64,000 bases of DNA from Mitsuaria sp. WAJ17 (GCF_014174515.1 NZ_JACJUG010000005.1:124001-188000); one strand, 5' to 3'. Positions 1-10,716 are shown, counted from the first letter of the stretch. The notes: generated from the letters alone by a model not told the origin. Numbers and translations are program-made.

Positions 1-423
1 CTCGGTGTGCCATTCGGCAGCACGGCGGTACCAGTGGTTCAGGCGGATCTCGCCGCAGAAGTGCAGCATCAGGGTCTCGAGGGCAGGCGCCGGGTCGAAG
101 TCGAAGCGGACCTCATGCAGTTCCTGCTCGCTGGGCACCAGGTCCGGGCGGAAGCGGCGAAGGTATTCCATCAGCACCAGGGAGTGCTTCTGCTCCTCGA
201 AGAACCAGACGCTCATGAAGGCGGAGAAATCGCTGTCGTCGCGGTTGTCACGCAGGAACATCTCGGTGGCCGGCAGGGCCGCCCACTCGGTGATCGCGTT
301 CATCTTGATGGTCTGGGCCTGGTCCTCGGTGAGCAGGCTGGCATCGAACGTGTCCCAGGGGATGTCGGTGTCCATGTTCCAGCGCACGGCTTCCAGTTGC
401 TTGAAGAGTTCGGGGTAGAGCAT
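1..423 (-). CDS. Ferritin-like / acyl-ACP desaturase-like protein, 3' end outside window
   Basis: The frame is open from an ATG at 423 to the window edge, giving the first 141 residues. The protein begins MLYPELFKQLEAVRWNMD and contains FFEEQKHSLVLMEYL, where EExxH is one of the di-iron ligand motifs of the ferritin-like/stearoyl-ACP desaturase fold. A later ligand helix may be the segment with GEIRLNHWYRR. Proteins starting this way are common in Burkholderiales and are usually annotated only as ferritin-like, so the substrate is unknown. A -10-like TAGAAT lies at 450-455 on the same strand, about 27 bases before the start. The second metal-binding half is off the window, so an active di-iron site cannot be confirmed. 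Confidence 0.7.
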   Translation of the reverse strand, partial: MLYPELFKQLEAVRWNMDTDIPWDTFDASLLTEDQAQTIKMNAITEWAALPATEMFLRDNRDDSDFSAFMSVWFFEEQKHSLVLMEYLRRFRPDLVPSEQELHEVRFDFDPAPALETLMLHFCGEIRLNHWYRRAAEWHTE

Positions 424-449
424 GGTCCGTCCTATGGTTTAGGGGCGGC

Positions 450-455
450 ATTCTA
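450..455 (-). promoter_or_regulatory. -10 element of the ferritin-like gene
   Basis: TAGAAT on the minus strand, followed by the GC-rich GCCGCCCC. It matches the -10 form seen before several other genes here. The -35 region is weak. Confidence 0.4.
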
Positions 456-866
456 AACGGGGCGGGAACCTGGGAGCTTTCGCCCCCAGGCAAGGCCCCA
501 CCCGCCGACGAGCCCGTAGTTCATCAGCTCAGGCTTGCAGCCATGTGACAAGCCCGTCTTTCCTGTGCTCCAGTCTGCCGCCAGGCTGCGGCTCCTTGAC
601 CTGCGCCAGGGGCAAAGGGCCCTCCCGGGCACTTCCCCCGGATTGGCGTCGCATTTCCGCATGACACAGAAACGGGGGACATCCGCCCGCACGTCGATAT
701 GGATAAACCCCGTCTTTGAAGCTTGGCGTAAGCCCGAAGGCCCACACTTCGGCTCAGAAACTCGCTCTTGTACCCGGCACCTGGGACAGAAGTAGCAAAA
801 CTTCCGCTCGCCAGGCCTAACAATCCTCCCTGAAGCGCAAAATCATTTACAGATTTACGCAAAGGT

Positions 867-895
867 TTGAAAAGAACGCCCGGCGCGCTTACACA
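867..895 (+). promoter_or_regulatory. Candidate promoter of the pyrimidine-rich small RNA
   Basis: TTGAAA at 867-872 (5 of 6 to the -35 consensus) is separated by 17 bases from TACACA at 890-895, a poor -10. This would start a transcript near 902, upstream of the hairpins and terminator at 946-1069. An alternative -10 is TACAGT at 913-918. Confidence 0.35.
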
Positions 896-901
896 GCGAA
901 A

Positions 902-1070
902 CCACAAACGAGTACAGTAGCTACAAGCTTTCAGTCGCAAGATCTCCCCAGTGTTGGGGCTGAAATCCCGGGACTCTTCTCCTCCTCCTCCCTCCCTCCC
1001 TCGTTGGTCCCGGGGCATCTTGCGGCTTCTTTTATGTCCAGGGCTCCCGCTCTTGCGGGAGCCCTTTTTC
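902..1070 (+). ncRNA. Candidate trans-acting small RNA with a pyrimidine-rich (anti-Shine-Dalgarno) loop
   Basis: No protein gene fits 424-1320, but the plus strand carries three ordered hairpins. The first is CCCCA-GTGT-TGGGG at 946-959. The second has a perfect 8-bp stem, CCCGGGAC (967-974) with GTCCCGGG (1007-1014), holding a 32-base loop. From 975 to 1002 that loop is pure C/T, with repeated TCC and CCTCC units. The third is a very strong intrinsic terminator. A single-stranded CCUCC-rich loop is complementary to ribosome binding sites, as in the CCUCCUCCC small RNAs of Alphaproteobacteria and UCCC-motif RNAs of Firmicutes; homology to those families is not claimed. Promoter evidence is weak, so the 5' end is approximate. 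The rest of this gap (424-860 and 1071-1320) shows nothing I recognise. Confidence 0.55.
1040..1069 (+). terminator. Strong Rho-independent terminator of the small RNA
   Basis: An 11-bp perfect stem AGGGCTCCCGC / GCGGGAGCCCT (1040-1050 and 1055-1065) with a TCTT loop runs into a T tract. No plus-strand protein gene lies upstream, so it implies a noncoding transcript. Confidence 0.85.
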
Positions 1071-1320
1071 CTTTCCGTCGCCTGACGTAAAGCTACAGTC
1101 GCATGCGGCAGCGCAGCGCACCGCGCGGGCGCAGCCGCTTCGCGGCGCACGATTGCCACCATCCCAAAAGACGAATCCTGAACCCGGGTCACCTGCCTTC
1201 GCCGGATGCCCCTGAGCAACAGGAGCTGCCCCAGCGAGGCACCGCCCGGCCCGCCGGCCCTCGCGGGACGGTTGCAGCAGCATTTGCTGCGCCCACACAG
1301 GCGCTTCAGGCGCTGCGCCT

Positions 1321-2295
1321 TCAGCGCAGCCAGCCCTTGCGGCGGAAATAGATGAAGGGCGCGGCCACGGAGGCCACCATCAGGGCGATGGCGAAGGGAT
1401 AGCCCCATTCCGCATCGAGTTCCGGCATGTGCTTGAAGTTCATGCCGTAGATGCTGGCGATGAGGGTCGGGGGCAGCAGGGCCACGCTGGCCACGGAGAA
1501 GATCTTGATGATCTTGTTCTGGTTGATGTTGATGAAGCCGACCGTGGCGTCCATCAGGAAGTTGATCTTGTCGAACAGGAAGGCCGTGTGGGAGTCCAGC
1601 GAGTCAATGTCCCGCAGGATCTGGCGCGATTCCTCGAACTGTTCAGCGTTGAGCATGCGGCTGCGCATCATGAAGCTGACGGCGCGGCGCGTGTCCATTA
1701 CATTGCGGCGAATCCGGCCGTTCAAGTCTTCCTCGCGGGCAATGGCAGCCAGCACCTCGCCGGCCTCGGCATCGTTGACGTCGCTCTTCAGCACCCGGGC
1801 GCTGATGCGCTCCAGCTTGTCATAGATGCCCTCCAGCACGTCGGCGGAGTACTCCGCGTCAGCGTCGTAGAGCTTCAGCAGCACGTCCTTGGCGTCCTCG
1901 ATGAGGGCCGGAATGCGGCGGGCTCGCAGGCGCAGCAGGCGAAAGACCGGGAGATCCTCGTTGTGCACCGAGAAGAGCACGTTCTGGTGCAGGATGAAGG
2001 CCACGCGCACATTGCGGGCCGATTCGTCATCCTCAATGAGAAAGTCGGAACGGATGTGCAACTCGCCGTTGTCCTCCTCGTAGAAACGGGCGGATTCCTC
2101 GAGGTCATCGTCGATGATGTCCTCCGGGATGATCAGCCCGAAACGTTCGCGTATCCAGCCTTTCTCCTCGGACGTCGGGTTCTCCAGGTCCACCCATACG
2201 GGACGGGCCATGGCCAGGTCGGCGGCGGATTCGGTTTCGTCCTGGAACAACCCGCCCTTGAGGCGGCCGTTGTCCAGCGTGAAGACATTGAGCAT
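1321..2295 (-). CDS. corA: CorA-family magnesium/cobalt transporter
   Basis: A 324-residue inner-membrane protein of the CorA family, which forms pentameric channels for Mg2+ uptake and can also pass Co2+ or Ni2+. The family signature YGMNF is at residues 283-287, at the end of the first of two C-terminal membrane helices (about 264-282 and 297-317). The long charged N-terminal part is the cytoplasmic funnel. The C-terminus is basic (RRKGWLR), as usual. The length matches the family. The ATG at 2295 gives the standard MLNVFTLDNGRL start. It appears monocistronic. A promoter-like pair at 2530-2559 would give an unusually long leader of about 230 bases. Confidence 0.93.
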   Translation of the reverse strand: MLNVFTLDNGRLKGGLFQDETESAADLAMARPVWVDLENPTSEEKGWIRERFGLIIPEDIIDDDLEESARFYEEDNGELHIRSDFLIEDDESARNVRVAFILHQNVLFSVHNEDLPVFRLLRLRARRIPALIEDAKDVLLKLYDADAEYSADVLEGIYDKLERISARVLKSDVNDAEAGEVLAAIAREEDLNGRIRRNVMDTRRAVSFMMRSRMLNAEQFEESRQILRDIDSLDSHTAFLFDKINFLMDATVGFININQNKIIKIFSVASVALLPPTLIASIYGMNFKHMPELDAEWGYPFAIALMVASVAAPFIYFRRKGWLR

Positions 2296-2917
2296 GAGGG
2301 CTCCAGCGCATGCGTCCAGCCGCCAGTCGTGCGCGGCAGGAACAGTCTGTGGGCGATGGACGGCCGCGCAGGGCGGGCCAGGTCCGGGGCAGGGGGGTGA
2401 CCCGTCTCACTCCGGACACCGGCCGCAACGCGACACCTGCTCAGGGGCCTGCGTGCACCAGGACGCTGGAGTGGACGGTCACCGAGGGTGATCGCTGTCC
2501 AAGAAAGACTCCAGTGGTGGGGACGGCGCATTATCGCGTCCGGCCCCTGAGCGCATCAAGCCTTTCTATGGCTGCGCCGCCGACGATATCAGCGGGCTTG
2601 CCCTGAGGTGCCACACGCATTGCGCGACGGCGGATCGCGCATTCCATCACGCCTTTGCGCTGAAGCAAAAGAGCACCCCTGCGAGCCACCAGAAGGCGCT
2701 TTAAAACGCTTGTCACAGTCATGCTTCCGGAGCACACTGGTCCGCAGCAAGAACGATTTCTCCACTCCGCTACTGACCGCCGCACACCTTTCAAAGACGC
2801 CTCAATCTCCCCCTCAAGACCTCTGTATCCCTGAAGAAGAGCGGCCGCCGACAGCGTCCGCCAGTGTTCTCAAGAATCAATGCTTTCTCGCGACCAAGCC
2901 CTGTGAAAGGAGGCTTT
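2296..2917. other. Divergent intergenic region between corA and hpf
   Basis: About 620 bases with no convincing gene. On the minus side it carries a corA promoter candidate; on the plus side lies the hpf ribosome binding site AAAGGAGG at 2906-2913, just before the ATG at 2918. I see no RNA gene or repeat. Confidence 0.5.
2530..2559 (-). promoter_or_regulatory. Candidate corA promoter
   Basis: On the minus strand TTGATG (2559-2554) is followed after 18 bases by GATAAT (2535-2530). Both fit sigma-70 elements moderately well. If real, corA has a 5' leader of roughly 230 bases. Confidence 0.35.
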
Positions 2918-3259
2918 ATGAACCTGACTATCAGCGGCCACCATCTTGAAGTGACCCCAGCGCTGCGCGAATACGTGCTGACCAAGCTGGACCGGGTGAC
3001 CCGCCACTTTGACCAGGTCGTTGACATCAACGTCCTGCTCACGGTGGAGAAGCAGAAGGAGAAGGAGCGCAGGCAAAAGGCCGAAGTCACCGTCCACGTC
3101 AAGGGACGTGACATCTTTGTCGAGCAAGCTCACGAAGATCTCTATGCCGCCATTGACCAGCTGATGGACAAGCTGGATCGTCAGGTCTGCCGCCACAAGG
3201 ACAAGCTCCAGGACCACCACCATCAGGCCGCCAAGCGCATGGACATGCCGGCCTCCTGA
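2918..3259 (+). CDS. hpf: Ribosome hibernation promoting factor (short HPF/RaiA type)
   Basis: A 113-residue protein of the HPF/RaiA (sigma-54 modulation) family, which binds the 30S decoding region and inactivates ribosomes in stationary phase. The N-terminus [20 protein letters not shown] is the standard family start. The ATG at 2918 is preceded by a strong AAAGGAGG. An upstream ATG in the same frame (2864) would add 18 residues without family support. The protein lacks the long C-terminal dimerisation domain of long HPF and ends in a His-rich tail ([11 protein letters not shown]). It is followed by its own terminator, so it is probably transcribed separately from ptsN. In many proteobacteria hpf directly follows rpoN; here rpoN is about 32 kb away. 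Confidence 0.93.
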   Translation: MNLTISGHHLEVTPALREYVLTKLDRVTRHFDQVVDINVLLTVEKQKEKERRQKAEVTVHVKGRDIFVEQAHEDLYAAIDQLMDKLDRQVCRHKDKLQDHHHQAAKRMDMPAS

Positions 3260-3285
3260 GTCCTGAGTCAACCCGTCCTGTACGC

Positions 3286-3310
3286 AAGGCGCCCACCCGG
3301 GCGCCTTTTT
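3286..3310 (+). terminator. Rho-independent terminator after hpf
   Basis: A 9-bp stem AAGGCGCCC / GGGCGCCTT with loop ACCC is followed by a run of five T. It separates hpf from ptsN. Confidence 0.88.
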
Positions 3311-3420
3311 GCTGCCTGCCCCAGGCGCGACGGCGTTGCCGAAGCGCCTCAATATCACGCTATCGCACCCATTTGGAGGGCTCTTCGACCCTGCAGGACA
3401 TCCAGGGTCAAGGAGCTTTC

Positions 3421-3426
3421 TATAAT
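3421..3426 (+). promoter_or_regulatory. ptsN -10 element
   Basis: A perfect TATAAT about 70 bases before the ptsN start and downstream of the hpf terminator. The -35 match is weak. Confidence 0.55.
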
Positions 3427-3497
3427 CGGTTTTCCAATCCTAGTGACCAAGCGTCCCGCCCAAGGCCGACCCGGCCGTAATCGGCGCTGTGACCTCG

Positions 3498-3968
3498 ATG
3501 AACCGTCTCGCCGCCATCCTGCCTGCCAGCAATGTGCTGGTGAATGTGGACGCCTCCAGCAAGAAGCGAGTTTTCGAACAGGCAGGCCTGCTGTTCGAGA
3601 ACAACCATTCCATCGCGCGCGCCCTGGTCACGGACAACCTCTTTGCCCGCGAACGCCTGGGCTCGACCGGCCTCGGCCATGGTGTGGCCATCCCCCATGG
3701 CCGCATCAAGGGCCTGAAGAATCCGCTGGCCGCGGTGCTGCGCGTGCAGCAAGCCATCGGCTTCGACGCTCCGGACGACGAGCCCGTCTCCCTGCTGATC
3801 TTCCTGCTGGTTCCCGAGGCTGCCACCCAGCGTCACCTGGAAATCCTCTCCGAGATCGCCGAGATGCTCTCCGACCGCGAACTGCGCGAGCGCCTCAAGA
3901 CCGAAGCCGAGGCGGCGACGCTGCACAAGCTCATCGCCGACTGGGAACCGCTGAAGTCGGTAGCCTGA
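3498..3968 (+). CDS. ptsN: Nitrogen-regulatory PTS protein EIIA(Ntr)
   Basis: A 156-residue PTS EIIA domain of the PtsN type, the terminal phosphate acceptor of the PEP-EI(Ntr)-NPr chain, which regulates potassium uptake, nitrogen and envelope responses through protein contacts. The phosphorylated histidine is H67 in [10 protein letters not shown]. The ATG at 3498 gives the usual MNRLAAILP start; a GTG nine bases upstream is a less likely alternative. The gene lies 13 bases before hprK, so the two form a transcription unit. EI(Ntr) and NPr genes are not in the window. Confidence 0.93.
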   Translation: MNRLAAILPASNVLVNVDASSKKRVFEQAGLLFENNHSIARALVTDNLFARERLGSTGLGHGVAIPHGRIKGLKNPLAAVLRVQQAIGFDAPDDEPVSLLIFLLVPEAATQRHLEILSEIAEMLSDRELRERLKTEAEAATLHKLIADWEPLKSVA

Positions 3969-3981
3969 GGCCGGTCCAGGG

Positions 3982-4944
3982 ATGAAACCCACCTCAATCA
4001 GTGCCGACCGCCTCTTCGAAGAACTCCGTGAGGCCCTGCGCTGGGCTTGGATCGCCGGGCACGCCCACCCCGAGCGCCGTTTCGACGACACCGCCGTGCG
4101 GGACGCCCAGTCCGCCGCCGATCTGGTCGGCTACCTGAACTACATCCACCCCTACCGCGTGCAGATCGTGGGACGCCGCGAGGTGGCCTACCTCAGCGAG
4201 GCCTCGGGCGAAGTGCTGGACCGCCGCATCGCGCGCATCGTGACGCTGGAACCACCGGTGATCATCGTCGCGGACGATCAGACGCCGCCCGACCGCCTGG
4301 TGGCGATGTGCGACCGCGCCGAGATCCCGCTCTTCGTCACCTCGGAGTCCGCCGGCCACACCATCGACGTGGTCCGCTCCTACCTGGCCCTGCTGTGCGC
4401 CAACCGGACCACCCGGCACGGTGTCTTCATGGACATCCTGGGCCTGGGCGTGCTGCTGACCGGCGAGTCCGGCCTGGGCAAGAGCGAGCTGGGCCTGGAG
4501 CTGATCTCCCGCGGCCACGGCCTGGTGGCCGATGACGCGGTGGATTTCTTCCGCATCGCCCAGACCGCCATCGAGGGTCGCTGCCCCGAGCTGCTGATGA
4601 ACCTGCTGGAGGTGCGCGGCATCGGCCTGCTGGACATCAAGGCCATCTTTGGCGAGACGGCCGTGCGTCGCAAGATGCGGCTCAAGCTCATCGTGCACCT
4701 GGTCCGCAAGGAGACCATGGAGCGCGACTTCGAGCGCCTACCGTATGAACCCCTTTACGAGGACGTGCTGGGCATGCCCGTGCGCAAGGTCGTGATTGCG
4801 GTGGATGCCGGGCGCAACCTAGCCGTTCTAGTGGAAGCCGCCGTGCGCAACACCATCCTGCAGCTGCGCGGCATCGACACCTACCGCGAGTTCGTCGAGC
4901 GCCACCAGCGCGCCATTGAAAAAGGCCTGCAGGACGACGCCTGA
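3982..4944 (+). CDS. hprK: HPr kinase/phosphorylase
   Basis: A 320-residue HprK, which phosphorylates and dephosphorylates a serine on HPr-like proteins. The Walker A motif GESGLGKSE is at residues 161-169, typical of this P-loop family, and the C-terminal signature [15 protein letters not shown] follows near residue 213. The N-terminal domain (1-130) is the usual HprK N domain. In Proteobacteria HprK sits with ptsN and is thought to tune the incomplete PTS rather than sugar uptake. It converges on fur with a 27-base gap and no obvious terminator. Confidence 0.95.
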   Translation: MKPTSISADRLFEELREALRWAWIAGHAHPERRFDDTAVRDAQSAADLVGYLNYIHPYRVQIVGRREVAYLSEASGEVLDRRIARIVTLEPPVIIVADDQTPPDRLVAMCDRAEIPLFVTSESAGHTIDVVRSYLALLCANRTTRHGVFMDILGLGVLLTGESGLGKSELGLELISRGHGLVADDAVDFFRIAQTAIEGRCPELLMNLLEVRGIGLLDIKAIFGETAVRRKMRLKLIVHLVRKETMERDFERLPYEPLYEDVLGMPVRKVVIAVDAGRNLAVLVEAAVRNTILQLRGIDTYREFVERHQRAIEKGLQDDA

Positions 4945-4971
4945 GGCCTGGGTCCGGCGGCGCAGGACGGA

Positions 4972-5397
4972 TCAGCGTCGGTTGGCGCAGTCCTTCTTGA
5001 TGCAGTTCGCATAGAGCGACAGCGAATGCTCCTGCAGCTCGAACCCACGATCCAGGGCGATCTTGTGCTGGCGCGACTCGATCTCGGGGTCGAAGAATTC
5101 CTCAACCTTGCCGCAGGTCAGGCAGACCAGGTGATCGTGGTGGTGGCCCTCGTTGAGCTCGAACACCGCCTTGCCGGATTCGAAATGATTGCGCGAGAGC
5201 AAGCCGGCCTGCTCGAACTGGGTCAGCACGCGGTAAACGGTGGCCAGGCCGATGTCGGCGTCCTCGACGAGCAGCGCCTTGTAGACGTCCTCGGCCGTCA
5301 TGTGCCGCTGCGCAGTCTTCTGGAAGATCTCGAGGATCTTGATGCGCGGCAGCGTGGCCTTCAGGCCGCTGTTCTTGATTTCGTCGGTGCGGTTCAT
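4972..5397 (-). CDS. fur: Ferric uptake regulator Fur
   Basis: A 141-residue Fur repressor, which binds Fe2+ and represses iron-uptake genes. The winged-helix domain fills the N-terminal half ([14 protein letters not shown], then [16 protein letters not shown]). The metal-binding dimerisation domain has the His cluster [10 protein letters not shown] and CLTCGK, and a second Cys pair CIKKDC near the end can form the structural zinc site. The ATG at 5397 gives the family start [12 protein letters not shown]. It is divergent from bamE, a conserved arrangement in Betaproteobacteria and gammaproteobacteria. The 103-base gap between the starts holds the bamE -10. No clear Fur box is visible to me. 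Confidence 0.96.
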   Translation of the reverse strand: MNRTDEIKNSGLKATLPRIKILEIFQKTAQRHMTAEDVYKALLVEDADIGLATVYRVLTQFEQAGLLSRNHFESGKAVFELNEGHHHDHLVCLTCGKVEEFFDPEIESRQHKIALDRGFELQEHSLSLYANCIKKDCANRR

Positions 5398-5445
5398 GGT
5401 CTTGCAGGCAATCAGCGTGCGTTCAGCAGGCCCCGGGCCTGCCGC

Positions 5446-5451
5446 TAGAAT
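5446..5451 (+). promoter_or_regulatory. bamE -10 element
   Basis: TAGAAT with a weak TTCAGC at 5422-5427 as possible -35 (18-base spacer). It lies in the fur-bamE divergent gap, about 50 bases before the bamE start. Confidence 0.45.
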
Positions 5452-5500
5452 GGGTCGATCATAGCCAGCTTGGGCCGCCGACTTCTAAGCCCCTAGTGAC

Positions 5501-6894
<1,394 letters not shown>

Positions 6895-6899
6895 GCACT

Positions 6900-7550
6900 A
6901 TGGGCGGCTTCCTCCAGTTCTGGGCGCAAAGCGATGGCGTGGGCCGACTGGTGGCCCTGCTGCTGCTGGCGATGTCGGTGAGCGCCTGGGTGCTGATCTT
7001 CTGGAAGGGCTGGCAGCTACGCCGCGCCCGCGTGGACCTGGCGCAGGGCATGTCGGCCTTCTGGAACTCCGCCTCGCTGGCCGACGGCCACAGCACGGTG
7101 TCACGTCTGGACCGCGAAGGCGTGCTGGCCCCCCTGCTGCAGGCCGCGACCGAGGCGCCCGCTGCCCAGACCCTGGCCGCGCAGGGGCACAAGGAATCCC
7201 AGCTGACCCGCCAGCTGCGTGATGCCCTGCACCGCGTCGTGCAGCAGCTGCAGTACGGGCAGGTGCTGCTGGCCTCGGTGGGCAGCACCGCCCCCTTCGT
7301 GGGCCTCTTCGGCACCGTCTGGGGCATCTACCACGCGCTGGAGAGCATCTCCGCGGCGGGCAACCTGACCATAGACAAGGTCGCGGGCCCGGTGGGCGAG
7401 GCCCTCATCATGACCGCGGCCGGCCTGGCGGTGGCCATCCCCGCCGTGCTGGCCTACAACGTCTTCGGCAAGCTGATCGGTGCCTGCGAGGCCGAGCTGG
7501 AAGGCTTTGCACACGATCTGCGCGAGCTGCTGGACACCCCGGCGCCATGA
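6900..7550 (+). CDS. MotA/TolQ/ExbB proton channel family protein
   Basis: A 216-residue inner-membrane protein with the three-helix pattern of ExbB/TolQ: an N-terminal helix (about 18-38, LLLLAMSVSAWVLIF), then two helices around SVGSTAPFVGLFGTVWGIY and LIMTAAGLAVAIPAVLAYNVF. This family forms the proton channel that energises TonB or TolA. The next gene is the ExbD/TolR partner. No tonB, tolA, tolB or pal lies nearby, so which system it drives is open; the placement between dapB and leuS is common in Burkholderiales. It starts 5 bases after dapB. Confidence 0.9.
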   Translation: MGGFLQFWAQSDGVGRLVALLLLAMSVSAWVLIFWKGWQLRRARVDLAQGMSAFWNSASLADGHSTVSRLDREGVLAPLLQAATEAPAAQTLAAQGHKESQLTRQLRDALHRVVQQLQYGQVLLASVGSTAPFVGLFGTVWGIYHALESISAAGNLTIDKVAGPVGEALIMTAAGLAVAIPAVLAYNVFGKLIGACEAELEGFAHDLRELLDTPAP

Positions 7551-7590
7551 AAACCCGCCAAGGGCCGAACGCCGAGGTTGGGGGGCCGAG

Positions 7591-8019
7591 ATGAGCTTCG
7601 GCCGCCTCGAACGCCGCGAATCGCCCCGGCCCATGGGCGAGATCAACATGACGCCGCTGATCGACGTCATGCTGGTGCTGCTGGTCATCTTCATGATCAC
7701 GGCCCCTCTGATGACTTCCTCGCTGCGCCTGGACCTGCCCAAGAGCGAGGCGGCCACGCCCTCCGACACGCCACAGTTCATCGCCGTGGCCCTGGACCCG
7801 AGCGGCGAGCTCTACCTGGGCGAGGAGCGCATCACGCCCGCCGAGTTCAGGAAGCGCATCCAGCAGCTGGGCCAGGCCCGCCCCGAGATGGAGGTGCAGC
7901 TGCGCGCCGACCAGGCCGTGCCCTACGGCCGCGTGGCCGAGCTGATCGGCTGGATCCAGGACGGCGGCCTGCACCGCATTGCCTTCGTCGCCCAAGCACC
8001 GAGCAGCGACAAGCCCTGA
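7591..8019 (+). CDS. ExbD/TolR family biopolymer transport protein
   Basis: A 142-residue partner of the upstream proton channel. There is a short cytoplasmic N-terminus with [15 protein letters not shown], where the Asp is the conserved proton-carrying residue, one membrane helix (about 22-42), then a periplasmic domain rich in charged residues ([15 protein letters not shown]). The ATG at 7591 is chosen because it begins this N-terminus directly; frames open further upstream overlap the channel gene without family support. It acts as a force-transducing stator with ExbB/TolQ. Confidence 0.9.
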   Translation: MSFGRLERRESPRPMGEINMTPLIDVMLVLLVIFMITAPLMTSSLRLDLPKSEAATPSDTPQFIAVALDPSGELYLGEERITPAEFRKRIQQLGQARPEMEVQLRADQAVPYGRVAELIGWIQDGGLHRIAFVAQAPSSDKP

Positions 8020-8043
8020 AGCGGCTGCGCCACACCCTGCGCC

Positions 8044-8049
8044 TACAAT
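8044..8049 (+). promoter_or_regulatory. leuS -10 element, possibly giving a leaderless mRNA
   Basis: TACAAT ends seven bases before the leuS ATG, with GGCGC in between and no ribosome binding site. A start point 6-8 bases downstream would fall at or just before the ATG. The -35 is weak. Confidence 0.45.
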
Positions 8050-8056
8050 TTGGCGC

Positions 8057-10711
8057 ATGAACGACAAGTACGCCCCCAACGAGATCGAAGCCGCCGCGCG
8101 GCAGTACTGGAACGAACGCGACGCCTACCGTGTTCTAGAGGACGAGAACAAGCCCAAGTTCTACGCCTGCTCCATGCTGCCCTACCCCAGCGGCAAGCTG
8201 CACATGGGCCATGTGCGCAACTACACGATCAACGACATGCTCACGCGCCAGCTGCGCATGAAGGGCTACAACGTGCTGATGCCCATGGGCTGGGACGCCT
8301 TCGGCCTGCCGGCCGAGAACGCCGCCATGAAGGGCAAGGTGCCGCCGGCCCAGTGGACCTACTCCAACATCGCGTACATGAAGTCGCAGATGCAGGCCAT
8401 GGGCCTGGCGATCGACTGGTCTCGAGAAATAGCCACCTGCCAGCCTGAGTACTACAAGTGGAACCAGTGGCTGTTCCTGAAGATGCTGGAGAAGGGCATC
8501 GCCGAGCGCCGCACCCAGGTCGTCAACTGGGACCCGGTGGACCAGACCGTGCTGGCCAACGAGCAGGTGATTGACGGCCGCGGCTGGCGCTCCGGCGCCC
8601 TGGTCGAGAAGCGCGAGATCCCGGGCTACTACCTCAAGATCACCGACTACGCCGAAGAGCTGCTCGCCGCGGTGGCCAACCCCGAGGACAAGAACTACCT
8701 CAGCGGCTGGCCCGAGCGCGTGCGCCTGATGCAGGAGAACTGGATCGGCAAGAGCCAGGGCGTGCGCTTCGCCTTCCCGCATGAGATCAAGGACGCCAGC
8801 GGCGCCCTGATCCAGGACGGCAAGCTCTACGTCTTCACCACCCGCGCCGACACCATCATGGGCGTGACCTTCTGCGCCGTCGCGCCGGAGCACCCCCTGG
8901 CCGCGCACGCCGCCGCCACGAACCCGGCACTGGCCGCCTTCATCGAGGAATGCAAGCAGGGCGGCACGACCGAGGCCGAGCTCGCCACGCAGGAGAAGAA
9001 GGGCATGCCCACGGGCCTCGTGGTCACGCATCCGCTGACCGGCGCGCAGGTGCCGGTGTGGGTCGGCAACTATGTGCTGATGAGCTATGGCGACGGCGCC
9101 GTCATGGGCGTGCCGGCGCATGACGAGCGCGATTTCGCCTTTGCCAACAAGTACGGCATCGAGATCAGGCAGGTCGTGGCCGTCGAAGGCCAGGCCTTCT
9201 CGACCAGCACCTGGGCCGACTGGTACGGCGACAAGACGCAGGGCGTCTGCGTCAACTCCGGCGTGCTCGACGGCCTGAATCACAAGGCCGCCGTGGACAA
9301 GGTCGCCGAGCTCGTCGGGGCCAAGGGCCTGGGCGAGAAGAAGACCACCTGGCGCCTGCGCGACTGGGGCGTGAGCCGCCAGCGCTACTGGGGCACGCCC
9401 ATCCCCATCATCCACTGCGAGGAGCACGGCGCGGTGCCGGTGCCCGAGAAGGACCTGCCCGTGGTCCTGCCCGAGGAGTGCATCCCCGACGGCAGCGGCA
9501 ACCCGCTGAACAAGCACAGCGCCTTCCTGAACGTGCCCTGCCCGACCTGCGGCAAGCCGGCCCGGCGCGAGACCGACACCATGGACACCTTCGTGGACTC
9601 GTCCTGGTACTTCATGCGCTACTGCGACGCGCAGAACAAGGACGCCATGGTCGGCGACGGCACGGCCTACTGGATGCGCCAGGGCGCCGCGATGGACCAG
9701 TACATCGGCGGCATCGAGCACGCCATCCTGCACCTGCTGTACGCGCGCTTCTGGACCAAGGTCATGCGCGACCTGGGCCTGGTCAAGATCGACGAGCCCT
9801 TCACCAAACTGCTGACGCAGGGCATGGTGCTCAACCACATCTACTCGCGCCGCACGATGCAAGGTGGCATCGAGTACTTCTGGCCGCACGAGGTCGAGAA
9901 CGTCTTCGATGAGAAGAGCGGCAAGATCGTCGGCGCCAAGCTCAAGAGCGATGGTTCGGCCATCGACTATGAGGGCGTGGGCACCATGTCCAAGTCCAAG
10001 AACAATGGCGTGGATCCGCAGGAGCTGATCAACCAGTACGGCGCCGACACCGCCCGCCTCTTCGTGATGTTCGCCAGCCCGCCCGAGCAGACGCTGGAGT
10101 GGAACGATGCCGGCGTGGAAGGCGCGCACCGCTTCCTGAAGCGCGTCTGGGGTTTCGCTGCCAAGAACGCCGACGTGCTGAAGACGGCCAGCGAGGACTT
10201 CGCCGCACTCAGCGCCGAAGGCAAGGCCCTGCGCCGCGAGGTGCACCTGGTGCTCAAGCAGGTCTCCTACGACTACGAGCGCATGCAGTACAACACCGTG
10301 GTCTCCGGGGCCATGAAGCTGCTGAATGCGCTGGAAGCGTTCAAGGACGTCGCCGGCCAGGCCGCCGCCGTGCGCGAGGGCGTCTCGGTGCTGCTGCGCG
10401 TGATCTACCCGGCCTGCCCGCACATCGCCCACACCCTGTGGCAGGAGCTGGGCTTCGCGGCCCAACTGGGCGACCTGCTGGACACGGCCTGGCCGACGGT
10501 CGATGAAGGCGCCCTGGTACAGGACGAGATCGAGCTGATGCTGCAGGTCAACGGCAAGCTGCGCGGCTCGCTGAAGGTGCCCGCGGGCGCCGACAAGGCC
10601 GCCATCGAGGCCGCCGCCCTGGCCCATGAGAAGTTCGCCGAGTTCAGCGGCGGCCAGGCCCCCAAGAAGGTCGTGGTCGTGCCCGACCGTCTGGTCAACG
10701 TGGTGGTCTGA
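8057..10711 (+). CDS. leuS: Leucyl-tRNA synthetase
   Basis: An 884-residue class I synthetase charging tRNA-Leu. The HIGH-type motif is in [15 protein letters not shown] near residue 50. The CP1 editing domain occupies the middle ([13 protein letters not shown], then [14 protein letters not shown] with the conserved editing Asp). The KMSKS motif is [12 protein letters not shown]. The C-terminal anticodon and leucine-specific domains are complete. The ATG at 8057 gives the standard [11 protein letters not shown] start; an in-frame upstream start would overlap the ExbD gene and add unrelated residues. No Shine-Dalgarno precedes the ATG. It probably has its own promoter despite lying in an operon-like row. 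Confidence 0.97.
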   Translation: MNDKYAPNEIEAAARQYWNERDAYRVLEDENKPKFYACSMLPYPSGKLHMGHVRNYTINDMLTRQLRMKGYNVLMPMGWDAFGLPAENAAMKGKVPPAQWTYSNIAYMKSQMQAMGLAIDWSREIATCQPEYYKWNQWLFLKMLEKGIAERRTQVVNWDPVDQTVLANEQVIDGRGWRSGALVEKREIPGYYLKITDYAEELLAAVANPEDKNYLSGWPERVRLMQENWIGKSQGVRFAFPHEIKDASGALIQDGKLYVFTTRADTIMGVTFCAVAPEHPLAAHAAATNPALAAFIEECKQGGTTEAELATQEKKGMPTGLVVTHPLTGAQVPVWVGNYVLMSYGDGAVMGVPAHDERDFAFANKYGIEIRQVVAVEGQAFSTSTWADWYGDKTQGVCVNSGVLDGLNHKAAVDKVAELVGAKGLGEKKTTWRLRDWGVSRQRYWGTPIPIIHCEEHGAVPVPEKDLPVVLPEECIPDGSGNPLNKHSAFLNVPCPTCGKPARRETDTMDTFVDSSWYFMRYCDAQNKDAMVGDGTAYWMRQGAAMDQYIGGIEHAILHLLYARFWTKVMRDLGLVKIDEPFTKLLTQGMVLNHIYSRRTMQGGIEYFWPHEVENVFDEKSGKIVGAKLKSDGSAIDYEGVGTMSKSKNNGVDPQELINQYGADTARLFVMFASPPEQTLEWNDAGVEGAHRFLKRVWGFAAKNADVLKTASEDFAALSAEGKALRREVHLVLKQVSYDYERMQYNTVVSGAMKLLNALEAFKDVAGQAAAVREGVSVLLRVIYPACPHIAHTLWQELGFAAQLGDLLDTAWPTVDEGALVQDEIELMLQVNGKLRGSLKVPAGADKAAIEAAALAHEKFAEFSGGQAPKKVVVVPDRLVNVVV

Positions 10712-10716
10712 ACGCC

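Noticed and set aside
902..1070. 6S RNA or a known riboswitch
   Set aside because: There is no long imperfect hairpin with a central bulge as in 6S RNA, no downstream gene for a riboswitch, and no known aptamer consensus was recognised.
8135..10627. Long open reading frame (about 830 codons) antisense to leuS
   Set aside because: It mirrors a certain gene and is rich in Ala/Gly/His/Val typical of GC-rich antisense frames, with no domain or ribosome binding site.
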